Source of the DNA: Mycolicibacter longobardus
GTDB taxonomy: Bacteria; Actinomycetota; Actinomycetes; Mycobacteriales; Mycobacteriaceae
Assembly: GCF_002102265.1 (NCBI RefSeq)
Contig: NZ_LQPG01000020.1
Location: forward strand, 56,706-120,705
DNA: 64,000 nucleotides
Direction of reading: 5' to 3'
This document shows positions 54,358 to 62,647 of this stretch, one piece after another; position 1 is the stretch's first letter, and each line of letters begins with the position of its first letter. Both the position numbers and the translations under genes were made by a program. The notes under the pieces were generated by a model. That model was not told the origin of the DNA. It searched no databases and saw nothing but the letters and a program-made list of their open reading frames with translations.

Positions 54358-54399
54358 ATGACAGGCATCGCCGGTCTCGCGCCGTTGTCCGCGCGCTGA
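54358..54399 (+). CDS. Possible leader peptide upstream of the ABC-F gene
   Basis: ATG to TGA encodes MTGIAGLAPLSAR, 13 residues, with AGGAGG (54345-54350) 7 nt upstream, a far better ribosome site than that of the ABC-F gene itself. GGTCTC within it (54373-54378) can pair with GAGACC at the ABC-F ribosome-binding site. Antibiotic-resistance ABC-F genes are often controlled by such leaders. Confidence 0.5.
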   Translation: MTGIAGLAPLSAR

Positions 54400-54429
54400 T
54401 CACCGAATTGCCGTAGTCCGGTCCCGGTT

Positions 54430-54447
54430 GTCAGCGCTCCCGCTGAC
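54430..54447 (+). promoter_or_regulatory. Stem-loop in the ABC-F leader
   Basis: GTCAGCG (54430-54436), loop CTCC, CGCTGAC (54441-54447), followed by TTTCTC. It is a perfect 7-bp stem between the leader peptide and the ABC-F start, possibly an attenuator or part of an alternative fold. Confidence 0.5.
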
Positions 54448-54462
54448 TTTCTCGGAGACCTC

Positions 54463-56049
54463 ATGTCCACACCCATTTCTGACCTCAGCGCCGTTGTCAC
54501 CCTGACCGATGTCGGCTTCGCCTGGCCCGACGGCAGCACCGCGCTGGCCGATGTCACCGGATCCTTCGGCGCCGGCCGCACCGGTCTGGTCGGTGTCAAC
54601 GGCGCCGGCAAGTCCACGTTGCTGCGGCTGATCGCCGGGGAACTCATCCCCACCACGGGAACCGTCAAGACGTCCGGCGACGTCGCGTACCTGCCGCAGC
54701 ACCGTCTGCTCGACGTCGATGCCTCGATCGCCGACTTGCTCGGCGTCGCCGATCGACTCGCCGCGCTGCGCGCGATCGAAAGCGGTGATGCCGCTGCGGC
54801 CCACTTCGATGTGGTCGGCGACGACTGGGACATCGAATCCCGCGCGGATGCGGCGTTGCGCGACATCGGGTTCGGGTCGGGCGACCTCGACCGTCGGGTG
54901 GGCGAACTCTCCGGCGGGGAGGTGATGCTGGTGGCGCTGACCGGACTGCGGCTCGACGCCGCCCCGATCACCCTGCTCGACGAGCCGACCAACAACCTCG
55001 ACCGGGCCGCGCGTGCCGGGCTGGTGCGGATGGTCGAAGCGTGGCCGGGCGCGCTCATCGTGGCCAGCCATGACGCCGCGCTGTTGGAGCAGATGGATGT
55101 CACCACCGAGCTTCACCGCGGGCAGTTGACCGCCTTCGGTGGCCCCTACAGCGCATGGCGGGCGCACCTGGAGTCCGAACAGGCCACCGCGCGGGCCGCC
55201 GCCCGCACCGCAGCACAGCTGGTCAAGGTCGAGAAGCGGCAACGCGTCGAAGCCGAGACCAAGCTCGCCCGACGCAGCCGGGCGGCACAGGCCGCCCGGC
55301 TGAACAAACGCGCCGCGAAGATCGTGATGAACCAGAACGGCTCCAACGCACAGGTTTCCGCGGGCAAGCTGCGCGGACACCTTGACGCGCGGGTCCGCGA
55401 CGCGCAAGCCGATCTGGATGCCGCATCCGCGCGGGTCCGCCCCGACGAGCACATCCGGGTCGTACTGCCGGACCCGGACGTGCCGAGCAGTCGTCGGCTC
55501 GCCGAACTGCCGGGAGGCAGCGGGCCGATCATCGTGCAGGGACCGGAACGCATCGCCCTGAATGGCCCGAACGGGGTCGGCAAGACCTCGCTGCTGGAGG
55601 CGCTGCTGGCCGGTGCCGGCGGGCGAGTGTTGACGGAGCGGGTCGGCTACCTGCCGCAGCGCTTGGACCACCTGGACGACGAGGCGTCGGCGTTCGACGC
55701 CGTGTCGGCGATCTCCGGCAGCGAGCCGCAGGCGGTGCGCGCTCAGTTGGCCCGGTTCCTGCTGGACTCCGATTCTGTGGCGCGACCGGTGGGCACGCTG
55801 TCCGGTGGTGAGCGATTCCGGGTCGCGCTGGCCCAGCTGCTGCTCGCCGACCCGCCGCCGCAGCTGCTGCTGCTCGACGAGCCCACCAACAACCTCGATT
55901 CGGCCAGCGTGGATCAGCTGGTCGACGCCCTGAGCGGCTATCGAGGGGCGTTCATCGTGGTCAGTCACGACGATGAGTTCCTGGCCCGGCTCGCGCTGAC
56001 CAGAACATTGACGATGCCGCGCAGCGGCGAGCTCGTCGATGCGAGTTAG
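54463..56049 (+). CDS. ABC-F family ATPase (ribosome-associated, possible antibiotic resistance)
   Basis: A 528-residue protein with two ATPase domains and no TM helices. NBD1: GVNGAGKST (about residues 43-51), LSGGEVMLVAL, LLDEPTNNLDRAARAG. Linker about residues 225-310, basic and helical (KRQRVEAETKLARRSRAAQAARLNKR). NBD2: GPNGVGKTS, LSGGERFRVALAQL, LLLDEPTNNLDS. Both domains keep the ABC-F EPTNNLD Walker B. ABC-F proteins dislodge antibiotics from, or help translate on, the ribosome. The leader region suggests drug-inducible control. Confidence 0.92.
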   Translation: MSTPISDLSAVVTLTDVGFAWPDGSTALADVTGSFGAGRTGLVGVNGAGKSTLLRLIAGELIPTTGTVKTSGDVAYLPQHRLLDVDASIADLLGVADRLAALRAIESGDAAAAHFDVVGDDWDIESRADAALRDIGFGSGDLDRRVGELSGGEVMLVALTGLRLDAAPITLLDEPTNNLDRAARAGLVRMVEAWPGALIVASHDAALLEQMDVTTELHRGQLTAFGGPYSAWRAHLESEQATARAAARTAAQLVKVEKRQRVEAETKLARRSRAAQAARLNKRAAKIVMNQNGSNAQVSAGKLRGHLDARVRDAQADLDAASARVRPDEHIRVVLPDPDVPSSRRLAELPGGSGPIIVQGPERIALNGPNGVGKTSLLEALLAGAGGRVLTERVGYLPQRLDHLDDEASAFDAVSAISGSEPQAVRAQLARFLLDSDSVARPVGTLSGGERFRVALAQLLLADPPPQLLLLDEPTNNLDSASVDQLVDALSGYRGAFIVVSHDDEFLARLALTRTLTMPRSGELVDAS

Positions 56050-56058
56050 TGTCACAAC

Positions 56059-56475
56059 ATGACTCGCTCGCGTCCCGGTTGGCTGATCGCGCTGTGCGCC
56101 GCGACCCTGTCGGCCAGCGCCTGGCTGCCGTGGTTGAGCACCTCGGCCAACGGCGGCGGACATGCCAGCGCCATCGGAGGCAGCTTCGGTGCCATCGCCC
56201 TGCCGCCCCGCTTCGGGATCGGCCAGTTGATCGTGCTGCTGGCCGCTGTCCTGCTGGTGGCCGGGGCGATGATCGGCCGGGAACTCTTCAGCCGGCTGGC
56301 CTCGGTTGCCGCGCTGGTGATTTCGCTGCTCATCGGTGCACTCGGCTTCTGGTACTACCAGCTGAACGTCGTTGCGCCGATCGCCGCGGCCTACGGGATG
56401 TATGTCGGCGCCGTGGCGGTGGCGGGCGCGCTGGGCTGCTCGATCTGGGCGCTGGTCAGCGCAGTTCGGCGATGA
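56059..56475 (+). CDS. Small membrane protein of unknown function
   Basis: A 138-residue protein with four hydrophobic segments (WLIALCAATLSASAWLPWLS; IGQLIVLLAAVLLVAGAMI; LASVAALVISLLIGALGFWYY; YGMYVGAVAVAGALGCSIWALV). It starts 9 nt after the ABC-F gene and is possibly in its operon. Its stop overlaps the convergent LLM oxidoreductase gene by 20 nt. No family recognised. Confidence 0.78.
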   Translation: MTRSRPGWLIALCAATLSASAWLPWLSTSANGGGHASAIGGSFGAIALPPRFGIGQLIVLLAAVLLVAGAMIGRELFSRLASVAALVISLLIGALGFWYYQLNVVAPIAAAYGMYVGAVAVAGALGCSIWALVSAVRR

Positions 56476-57277
56476 CCTTGGCGAAGGACTCGGCGTGATC
56501 CTGCTGGACGGCGAAATAGCTCACCCCGTACCGCCGGCGGTATTCCCGCAGCGTGTCGGCCATGTCCTGAGTTGATCCGGACAGCACGGCAGGTGTTGCC
56601 AACAGTTCCTCATCCGACAGTGTCGGCGCGAACCGGCGGGTCAGGGACAGATCGGGTATCCCGGAGCCGTCGGTCGGCACCGCCGTGATGGCCAGATTCA
56701 GCTCGAGGGCATCGAACCGGTCACCGGCGGCGGCACGGACGAAGTCGATGCGCTCCGCCAGCGGGTCAGCCGCGCCTTCCGCCCGCGCCCCGGTCAATCC
56801 GATGATGTCGGCGTGGCGGGCAGCCACGGTGAGCAGCCGGTCACCGTTGCCGGCGATCAGGATGGGCACGCCCGGCTGGTGCGTCGCCAGATACGTCGTC
56901 ACATGTTCGAGGTATTCGATGCGGCGGGCGGCGGGCGGGAACGGCAGCTCGGCGGCCTCGAATTCCGCCCGGACATAACCCGCGCCCAGGCCGACCTCCA
57001 GCCGGCCGCCGGACAGCAGGTCCGTGTCGGCGATGTCGCGGGCCAGCAACGCCGGCTTGTAGAAGCAGGCGTTGAGCACGTAGGTCCCCAGCCGGATCGT
57101 CGAGGTGGCCGCGGCGGCGGCGACCAGGGCGGGGAAGGGCGCCGGTGCGCCGAGATGGTCGGGCACCTGCAGCACGTCGAAGCCCGCTCCTTCCATTCGC
57201 CGTGCGGTCTCGGTCAGCACGGTCGCGGAACGGATCGCCCGCACACCTACGGCGAAGCGAAACTGCTTGTCCACCAA
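56456..57277 (-). CDS. LLM-class F420-dependent oxidoreductase
   Basis: A 273-residue luciferase-like TIM-barrel protein: FRFAVGVRAIRSATVLTETARRMEGAGFDVLQVPDHLGAP at the N-terminus, IRLGTYVLNACFYKPALLARDIADTDLLSGGRLEVGLGAGY in the cofactor region, PILIAGNGDRLLTVAARHADIIGL. It is of the mycobacterial type that uses F420. Substrate unknown. Start GTG at 57277. It follows the GGCT/PGA-hydrolase gene on the same strand with a 6-nt gap. Confidence 0.9.
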   Translation of the reverse strand: MVDKQFRFAVGVRAIRSATVLTETARRMEGAGFDVLQVPDHLGAPAPFPALVAAAAATSTIRLGTYVLNACFYKPALLARDIADTDLLSGGRLEVGLGAGYVRAEFEAAELPFPPAARRIEYLEHVTTYLATHQPGVPILIAGNGDRLLTVAARHADIIGLTGARAEGAADPLAERIDFVRAAAGDRFDALELNLAITAVPTDGSGIPDLSLTRRFAPTLSDEELLATPAVLSGSTQDMADTLREYRRRYGVSYFAVQQDHAESFAKVIAELR

Positions 57278-57283
57278 CTCCTC

Positions 57284-58465
57284 CTAGACTTCCAGTCGCC
57301 AAGGTTCATACGGCGGTCCCAGCTTCGCCTCTCCTTCGTCGAGCCTCGCTGAACCGCCGGGTTCATACGGCGGTCCCAGCTTCGCCTCTCCTTCGTCGAG
57401 CCTCGCTGAACCGCCGGATCTGGCCGCGGTCGCCAGGCCACGCACCAGTGCCGCCGTGACCGGTGACAGTCCGTCGTCTCCCGGCGGCTGGCTGCGCGGG
57501 CTGATCCCGCGGACCCGCGGCGACAGTTCCAACTGAGTTCCACCGCCACGCACCCGATTGACCGGATTCGCCGGGTGCAGGCCCCGCAACCCCGCCGGGA
57601 TCGCGTCGATGTCGGTGACCACCTGGTAGCCGGGCAGATCAAGGCAGCGCGCGAGGTGCGCGGCCAGCCGGCGGTTGCCGCCACCGGCCAGCAGCTGGGT
57701 GCTGCGGCCGATCCGGCCGTACCCGTGCAGCGACACCACGACGTCGACATGGTCGAGGAATTCGGCGAGGCGCGCCGACTCCTCGGCGCGGTACCCGGTC
57801 GAGGGCAGGTGTCGCAGGTAGCCGTCGGGGTGACGCACCAGATACACCGATGCGCCGGCCGCGTCGGCGGCGCGCTCGGCGATCACGTCGGTCATCTTCT
57901 CCAGCCCGCCGCCGTGAATGGCCAGGAAACCGAATCGCGACCGCAGCACGCTGTGCTCCACCACTCCGGGATCCGCCAGCAGTTCGGAAAGCGATTGCGG
58001 CACCGGGCTGTTCGCAGGCAGGGGCAGCGGCCAGTGGTTCGGATCCCAGCGGCGCAGAAACTCGATCCAGGGTGGGGGCAGCTCGTGCTGCATAGCCGCG
58101 CCGATGATGCGTTCCAGATAACCGGGCCGCGGCACACCGGGCAGCACCCGGTGATCGATGTAGACCCACGCCGTCGACGGCCCGTCCGGGGTGTGCACCG
58201 TCAGCCGATCCCGGCGATACCGCAGCGGGACGCCTTCGGCACTGTCCAATGCGGCCAGGTCGTGATCGGACACCCGCCACAGCACTCCGTGCACGCGTGA
58301 TCCCGGAAACGGCTCGACGGTGGCGACACCGCGCTGGTTGATCAGCCAGTCATGGTCGGCCAACGTCGCGGGGCGGGGGTCGGCCGCGTCGGGGCAGCGG
58401 CGCGCCATCTGCTGTGCGCACAGGTTGGACCCGTACGCGAAGTAGGTATGCAGCGTCGCCGGCAC
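57284..58465 (-). CDS. Gamma-glutamylcyclotransferase / poly-gamma-glutamate hydrolase fusion with repeat tail
   Basis: A 393-residue fusion. The N-terminal domain (about residues 1-145) is GGCT/AIG2-like: YFAYGSNLCAQQM substrate loop, GVLWRVSDHDLAALDSAEGVP with the catalytic-Glu region. The C-terminal domain (about 165-335) resembles zinc-dependent poly-gamma-glutamate hydrolase: FGFLAIHGGGLEKMTDVIAE, YLVRHPDGYLRHLPSTGYRAEE and VVSLHGYGR contain the likely His/Glu metal ligands. Residues 351-388 are two tandem copies of the interspersed repeat (GGSARLDEGEAKLGPPYEP). A pathway that releases and cyclises gamma-linked glutamate is inferred. Confidence 0.85.
   Translation of the reverse strand: MPATLHTYFAYGSNLCAQQMARRCPDAADPRPATLADHDWLINQRGVATVEPFPGSRVHGVLWRVSDHDLAALDSAEGVPLRYRRDRLTVHTPDGPSTAWVYIDHRVLPGVPRPGYLERIIGAAMQHELPPPWIEFLRRWDPNHWPLPLPANSPVPQSLSELLADPGVVEHSVLRSRFGFLAIHGGGLEKMTDVIAERAADAAGASVYLVRHPDGYLRHLPSTGYRAEESARLAEFLDHVDVVVSLHGYGRIGRSTQLLAGGGNRRLAAHLARCLDLPGYQVVTDIDAIPAGLRGLHPANPVNRVRGGGTQLELSPRVRGISPRSQPPGDDGLSPVTAALVRGLATAARSGGSARLDEGEAKLGPPYEPGGSARLDEGEAKLGPPYEPWRLEV
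57312..57415 (-). repeat. Tandem pair of 57-bp repeats at the 3' end of the GGCT/PGA-hydrolase gene
   Basis: Identical cores at 57312-57358 and 57369-57415 with linker GTATGAACCC on the minus strand. Both are translated in the same frame as the other coding copies and form almost the whole C-terminus; only WRLEV follows. Confidence 0.95.
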
Positions 58466-58520
58466 TCAGCCCGGCGTCAGCCAGATGGACACCACACTCA
58501 GCAGACTAGCCATCGCGTCG

Positions 58521-59732
58521 TCAGCGCGCCGGGCGTGGCGGCGCGGGTGTGGGCGTCGGCGTAGGTGTAGGCGTGGGCGTGGACGTCGGCATGGGAGCGG
58601 GGGCCGGCGTGGCGGTTAGCGAAGGCCGGGTCTCACCGCCGGCAGACTCTTCCGGTTGGGCCGCCGGGAAGACCCACTTGCCGGAGAGGATCTCCTTCTG
58701 CGGCTGGTAGAGCCGGACCAGGTAATTCCACCCGGGCGTGATCGGCAGGCAGTTGGCTGTGTTGGCCGAACACCCGCCGAACTGCACGGTCACCGACCCG
58801 TCTGGCTCCTTCTCCGCGGTGATGTCGTTGACCGAGTAGGCATCCTGCGGGTTCTCCGTCAGGTAGCCGTTCTTGTTGTACACGGTGACCGACCAAAAGG
58901 CTTTCACCGGAACATCTTTGACCGTCAACCGGTACACCGTGTTGCCGTCGTTGCGGGTCGGTGTGACGTTGAGATACAGCGCCTCCTTCTCAGAGTTCCC
59001 GCCCCAGGCCGCGGCCGCCCCGATCAGATGCCGCACCGGATCGGTGTCTGCCACCGTGCCGAACATGCCCCTGGTGTCGGGGATGGTCTCGGCCAAGACC
59101 AGCAAGGCGTCGTTGACCTTCTTCTGGCTGACCGGATCCCACCGCGGCACGTCGAAGCTGCCGATGTCGTCTTGACGGGCCGCGATCGCGTCCTGCAACC
59201 GGTGTGCCGCGGCGAGGTCGGCGGGATCGTTGGGGTCGGCCAGGATGCGTACGGCGACCATCACGTAGCGCGTGCCGACGTGCTGCTGATCCAGGGTGTG
59301 CTCACCGCTGCCGTAGAACATGTCGGTGACGTATTCGTCCTGGTTGATCACCTGCGCCGACATGTACCGCTGGCCGGGGTCGGGGAGGGTGAGCGTCACC
59401 GGACTCGCCTCAAGGTCGAACACCGCCGCCGAGTACAGGGTGTCCCGGTTGGACCGCACCACCAGTTGCCGGTCGATCGGGGTGACATCACGCATGTGGA
59501 AGAAGCGGCCGAAGGCGTTCTCGTTGACGACGTTGGTGAATTCCTGATCGGTCACGGCCCGCACGAAGTTGTCCGGTGACACCAACACCATGCCGTTCGG
59601 GGTGCTGCGCACGGATTGGTTCGCCAGCGGGTCGGGGCCGGCCTTCGTCACCGTCAGCCCGCATCCGGTCAGCACCAGGGCCAGGACCGGGACAGTCACC
59701 ACTCCGAACGCGGAAAGCCATCGCTTGGACAT
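58521..59732 (-). CDS. DUF1254/DUF1214-type lipoprotein
   Basis: A 403-residue lipoprotein: signal peptide with lipobox LTGC (lipidated Cys24 from ATG 59732). A region matching the DUF1254/DUF1214 two-domain family follows (SPDNFVRAVTDQEFTNVV; SNRDTLYSAAVFDLEASPVTLTLPDPG; YRLTVKDVPVKAFWSVTVYNKNGYL; WNYLVRLYQPQKEILSGKW). The C-terminus is Pro/Thr repeats (about residues 375-400). Family members occur in many bacteria; function not established. It lies divergent from a large secreted protein with a distantly similar beta-rich part. Confidence 0.85.
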   Translation of the reverse strand: MSKRWLSAFGVVTVPVLALVLTGCGLTVTKAGPDPLANQSVRSTPNGMVLVSPDNFVRAVTDQEFTNVVNENAFGRFFHMRDVTPIDRQLVVRSNRDTLYSAAVFDLEASPVTLTLPDPGQRYMSAQVINQDEYVTDMFYGSGEHTLDQQHVGTRYVMVAVRILADPNDPADLAAAHRLQDAIAARQDDIGSFDVPRWDPVSQKKVNDALLVLAETIPDTRGMFGTVADTDPVRHLIGAAAAWGGNSEKEALYLNVTPTRNDGNTVYRLTVKDVPVKAFWSVTVYNKNGYLTENPQDAYSVNDITAEKEPDGSVTVQFGGCSANTANCLPITPGWNYLVRLYQPQKEILSGKWVFPAAQPEESAGGETRPSLTATPAPAPMPTSTPTPTPTPTPTPAPPRPAR

Positions 59733-59877
59733 GCAGCGCAACCTACCTGGCGGCCTCGGCTGATGTCGGCAAAGGGTTTCGCGACACGGCTGCCGGCGTT
59801 TGCGCGAGGCCTATTGCACCCCCTCCGGTCCGGACGTAGGGTCCAAGATAATAATTCGCCGTGAGCAAAAAGAGAAA

Positions 59878-61872
59878 ATGATTAGCGAGATCGGGGGAGT
59901 GGTCGTGGATGTGACCGGGAGTGCCGAAGCGGGCTGTTCAGGCCGAATCCGGCGGTACGGGGTCGCCGCCGCAGCACTGGGCAGCGCGTTGTCGATGGTG
60001 GTCGGCTCCCCGGCCCCGGCTACCGCCGGCATCGCGCCCACGGTGGCGTTGACGGCGACGAGCGGGTTCCAACCGGCCGTCGATGCGCTGATCGCCGAGA
60101 TGCAGCGGCTCGTCGACCTCAACATGACACTGCCGTACGCCATGCCCGGCAGCGAAGACAACCTGATGTTGATGCTGCAGAACACCAACTACCAGTTGCT
60201 CAGCGCCGGGCTGTCGCGAGTCACGCAACTGTTCAACGGAGTCTTCTTCCAATCGCCCGAGGTGATCGCGGGCAATGCCACCGACTCCCGGCAGTACTTC
60301 GACTTCTTCACCCCCGACATCTACTACCGCGTGAACGCCGGCCTGGCGCCCGGCGCTACCTATGTGCTGCACGGCACCCTCGGCGGGGGTACCGACCACT
60401 TCGCGATCAGCACCCAGGCCATCACCGGTGGCACGGCACAGGCCATCGAGGACCTGGAACTCGGCAAGGGCCTGGTGCTCAATCCCGACGGCACCTTCAC
60501 CGTGTACATCGGGCCGGAGGCGCCGGCCGGCGCTCTCAACTTCATGGACACCACCGACGCCACCGTCGGTGGCGCTGCTTCCCTGCTGATCCGGGACATA
60601 ATCGGCGACTGGGCGAAAGGCCCCGGCCACGTCACGCTCCAATGCATGGCCGATTGCCCGCCGTTCTTCCACATCCCGGAGGGCGGATTCTTCCCCACCG
60701 ACGACCCGGTCGGGGACACGCCGCCGGAGTCCGGCGGCATCACGTCGATCGACTCGATGCTCACCACATTGTTCAGCGCCTTCGCTCAGGTCATCGGCCC
60801 GTTCAATGCGCGGGCGATTGAGGGCGGGGCGTCGGTGGGCATGGACATTCCGGCCAACACCATGCTCGAGTTGGCCCCGCAGACTCATTACGGAGCCGGC
60901 CTGGAGAGCGCGATAGTCACCGGCGGCAACTTCGAGCTGGGATCCGATGAGGCGCTGGTCATCAAGGTGCCCACCGTGGAGTCGGCCTACAGCGGCATCC
61001 AGCTGATGGACGTCTACGGCGGCGCGCTGCCCTTCCCGATGGCGCAGACCACGCTCAACCACACCACCACCTACCACGCGCCCGACGGCTACACGTATTA
61101 CGTGGTCAGCGGGACGAATCCGGGTGTGGCGAACTGGCTGGACACCGGGGGGCTGTCCCGGGGCATGATCTTCGCTCGCTTCCAGAACGTCACCGACCCC
61201 GACAGCGCGCTCGAGCAGGAAGTCGAGACGACGGTGGTGCCGATGAGTGAGCTGGCCGACCACCTGCCGACTGACACCCCCACCGTCAGCCCCGAGGAAT
61301 TCGCCGCCGACATGGCTCAGCGGGTGTTGTCCTACGGCTACGCGCTGAACGTGTCCCAGATGCATGCCCAACCCGACTGGGTGATTCAGCACCTGCTGAT
61401 GAACGGGCTGCAGGCCCTGATGGGCGATGAGAACTACGAGGCGGTGTTCGCCAGCCAGCCCTTCACCCCGATCGAGCTGCGGTTCACCGAAGCCCTCAGC
61501 CCGAACTGGGATGCGGTGTGGAACAGCGTGCTGGAGAACCCGACGGAAAGCCTGACCGCGGTGTGGAACGCGCTGCCGTTGCTGGCCAGCAACATCAACA
61601 TGCCCATCACGCTGGCGCTGGCCCAGACCGCGATGTCGGTGGTGATGCCGCAGCTGCTGGTCCCGGCCATCAACGGGCTGTTGTTCGACCCGAACACCAG
61701 CCTTCTGGCCGGGCTGCTCAACGCCCGCGACAACTTGGCGACGGTGATCTTGACCGCCAACGACGCCTGGCCCACCGAACTGAGTGAGCAGGCGGCTGCG
61801 CAGTGGGCGAACATGGCGGACCTGATCGCGAACACGCCGAGCTTCGACCTGAACGACCTGTTCGGGGGCTGA
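59878..61872 (+). CDS. Large secreted protein with DUF1214-like beta domain
   Basis: A 664-residue exported protein with a signal peptide (about residues 20-50, YGVAAAALGSALSMVVGSPAPATAG). The middle part (FFTPDIYYRVNAGLAPGATYVLHGTL, NPDGTFTVYIGPEAPAGALNFMDTT, SLLIRDIIGDWAKGPGHVTLQC) resembles DUF1214-type domains. A later part (HYGAGLESAIVTGGNFELGSDEALVIKVP; DGYTYYVVSGTNPGVANWLDTGG) has a second beta segment, and the C-terminal about 150 residues are helical (SNINMPITLALAQTAMSVVM). No known enzyme motif. ATG 59878 follows AAAAAGAGAAA; the upstream region is AT-rich. Confidence 0.75.
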   Translation: MISEIGGVVVDVTGSAEAGCSGRIRRYGVAAAALGSALSMVVGSPAPATAGIAPTVALTATSGFQPAVDALIAEMQRLVDLNMTLPYAMPGSEDNLMLMLQNTNYQLLSAGLSRVTQLFNGVFFQSPEVIAGNATDSRQYFDFFTPDIYYRVNAGLAPGATYVLHGTLGGGTDHFAISTQAITGGTAQAIEDLELGKGLVLNPDGTFTVYIGPEAPAGALNFMDTTDATVGGAASLLIRDIIGDWAKGPGHVTLQCMADCPPFFHIPEGGFFPTDDPVGDTPPESGGITSIDSMLTTLFSAFAQVIGPFNARAIEGGASVGMDIPANTMLELAPQTHYGAGLESAIVTGGNFELGSDEALVIKVPTVESAYSGIQLMDVYGGALPFPMAQTTLNHTTTYHAPDGYTYYVVSGTNPGVANWLDTGGLSRGMIFARFQNVTDPDSALEQEVETTVVPMSELADHLPTDTPTVSPEEFAADMAQRVLSYGYALNVSQMHAQPDWVIQHLLMNGLQALMGDENYEAVFASQPFTPIELRFTEALSPNWDAVWNSVLENPTESLTAVWNALPLLASNINMPITLALAQTAMSVVMPQLLVPAINGLLFDPNTSLLAGLLNARDNLATVILTANDAWPTELSEQAAAQWANMADLIANTPSFDLNDLFGG

Positions 61873-61874
61873 TC

Positions 61875-62513
61875 TCAACCCGTCAGGCAGCGGCGCAGGT
61901 GCGCGACGACGTCGTCGGCCAGATCCTCCACCGGCTGGCGGCAGTCGCCGGCGACCCAGTCGGTCAACCAGATCTGCAGGGCTGAGATCACCAAGGAGGC
62001 CACGACGGCCGGTCGCAGTCGGGTGATCTCACCGGCTTCGATGGCGGCCTCGGCGGCGCGGGTGATCATGTCCATGCCGGTGCGCCAGACCTCGCGCTGC
62101 TCGCCACGGCCGGCGTCGATCAGGGTGGTGGCGGTGCCCCAGCTGAGGCCTTCGCGAAGATGCAGGTGCAGAAAGTTCGGATAGTCGGCGAAGAACTCGA
62201 CCTCCACGCGCGCCGCGGCCAGGATCTTTTCGAGCGGGGTGGAGTTCTTGTCGGTGCGCTTTTGGACGGCGGCAACGAATTCCGTCATCCGCTCGGCGTT
62301 GAGCGCATCCCACAGCTCGTCCTTGCCCGCGAAGTGCCGGTAGACGGTTGTCAGAGACACTCCGGCGCTCTTTGCGATCACACCCATCCGCGCCCCGGTA
62401 AACCCGGTCTGGCCGAACTCGTACTCCGCGGCGGCCAGGATCTGGCGGCGATACATCGCGCGCCGCGCGTCATCGATGCTGGTTGCCGAACTCTTCGGTA
62501 CCGCGACGTTCAT
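61875..62513 (-). CDS. TetR-family regulator
   Basis: A 212-residue TetR protein. Helix-turn-helix at about residues 25-70: ILAAAEYEFGQTGFTGARMGVIAKSAGVSLTTVYRHFAGKDELWDAL. The C-terminal domain is helical with Trp residues (GLSWGTATTLIDAGR). It is divergent from the EBP-like membrane protein across a 134-bp gap with direct repeats, and its stop is 2 nt from that of the convergent secreted protein. It probably controls the EBP-like gene. Confidence 0.92.
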   Translation of the reverse strand: MNVAVPKSSATSIDDARRAMYRRQILAAAEYEFGQTGFTGARMGVIAKSAGVSLTTVYRHFAGKDELWDALNAERMTEFVAAVQKRTDKNSTPLEKILAAARVEVEFFADYPNFLHLHLREGLSWGTATTLIDAGRGEQREVWRTGMDMITRAAEAAIEAGEITRLRPAVVASLVISALQIWLTDWVAGDCRQPVEDLADDVVAHLRRCLTG

Positions 62514-62576
62514 CGGAGATCACGCACCTTTGAGTTCTTGTCCGCCCGTGCCGACACGATGATACCGTCGCGCAGT

Positions 62577-62607
62577 AATCACTGTTCTGATACTAATAAT
62601 CACGGTT
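62577..62607. promoter_or_regulatory. Direct repeats spaced 21 bp between divergent TetR and EBP-like genes
   Basis: AATCACTGTT (62577-62586) and AATCACGGTT (62598-62607) lie two helical turns apart in the TetR/EBP-like intergenic region, 40-70 nt before the EBP-like start. They could be tandem operators for the adjacent TetR protein. Confidence 0.5.
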
Positions 62608-62647
62608 ACTCAGTACGTGTCTGTGGCGGCGAAAAAGAGGAACGCAC

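Noticed and set aside
59938..61878. Long minus-strand open frame opposite the large secreted protein
   Set aside because: Composition is Arg/His/Gln-rich with no recognisable domain; the plus-strand frame has a signal peptide and domain-like blocks.
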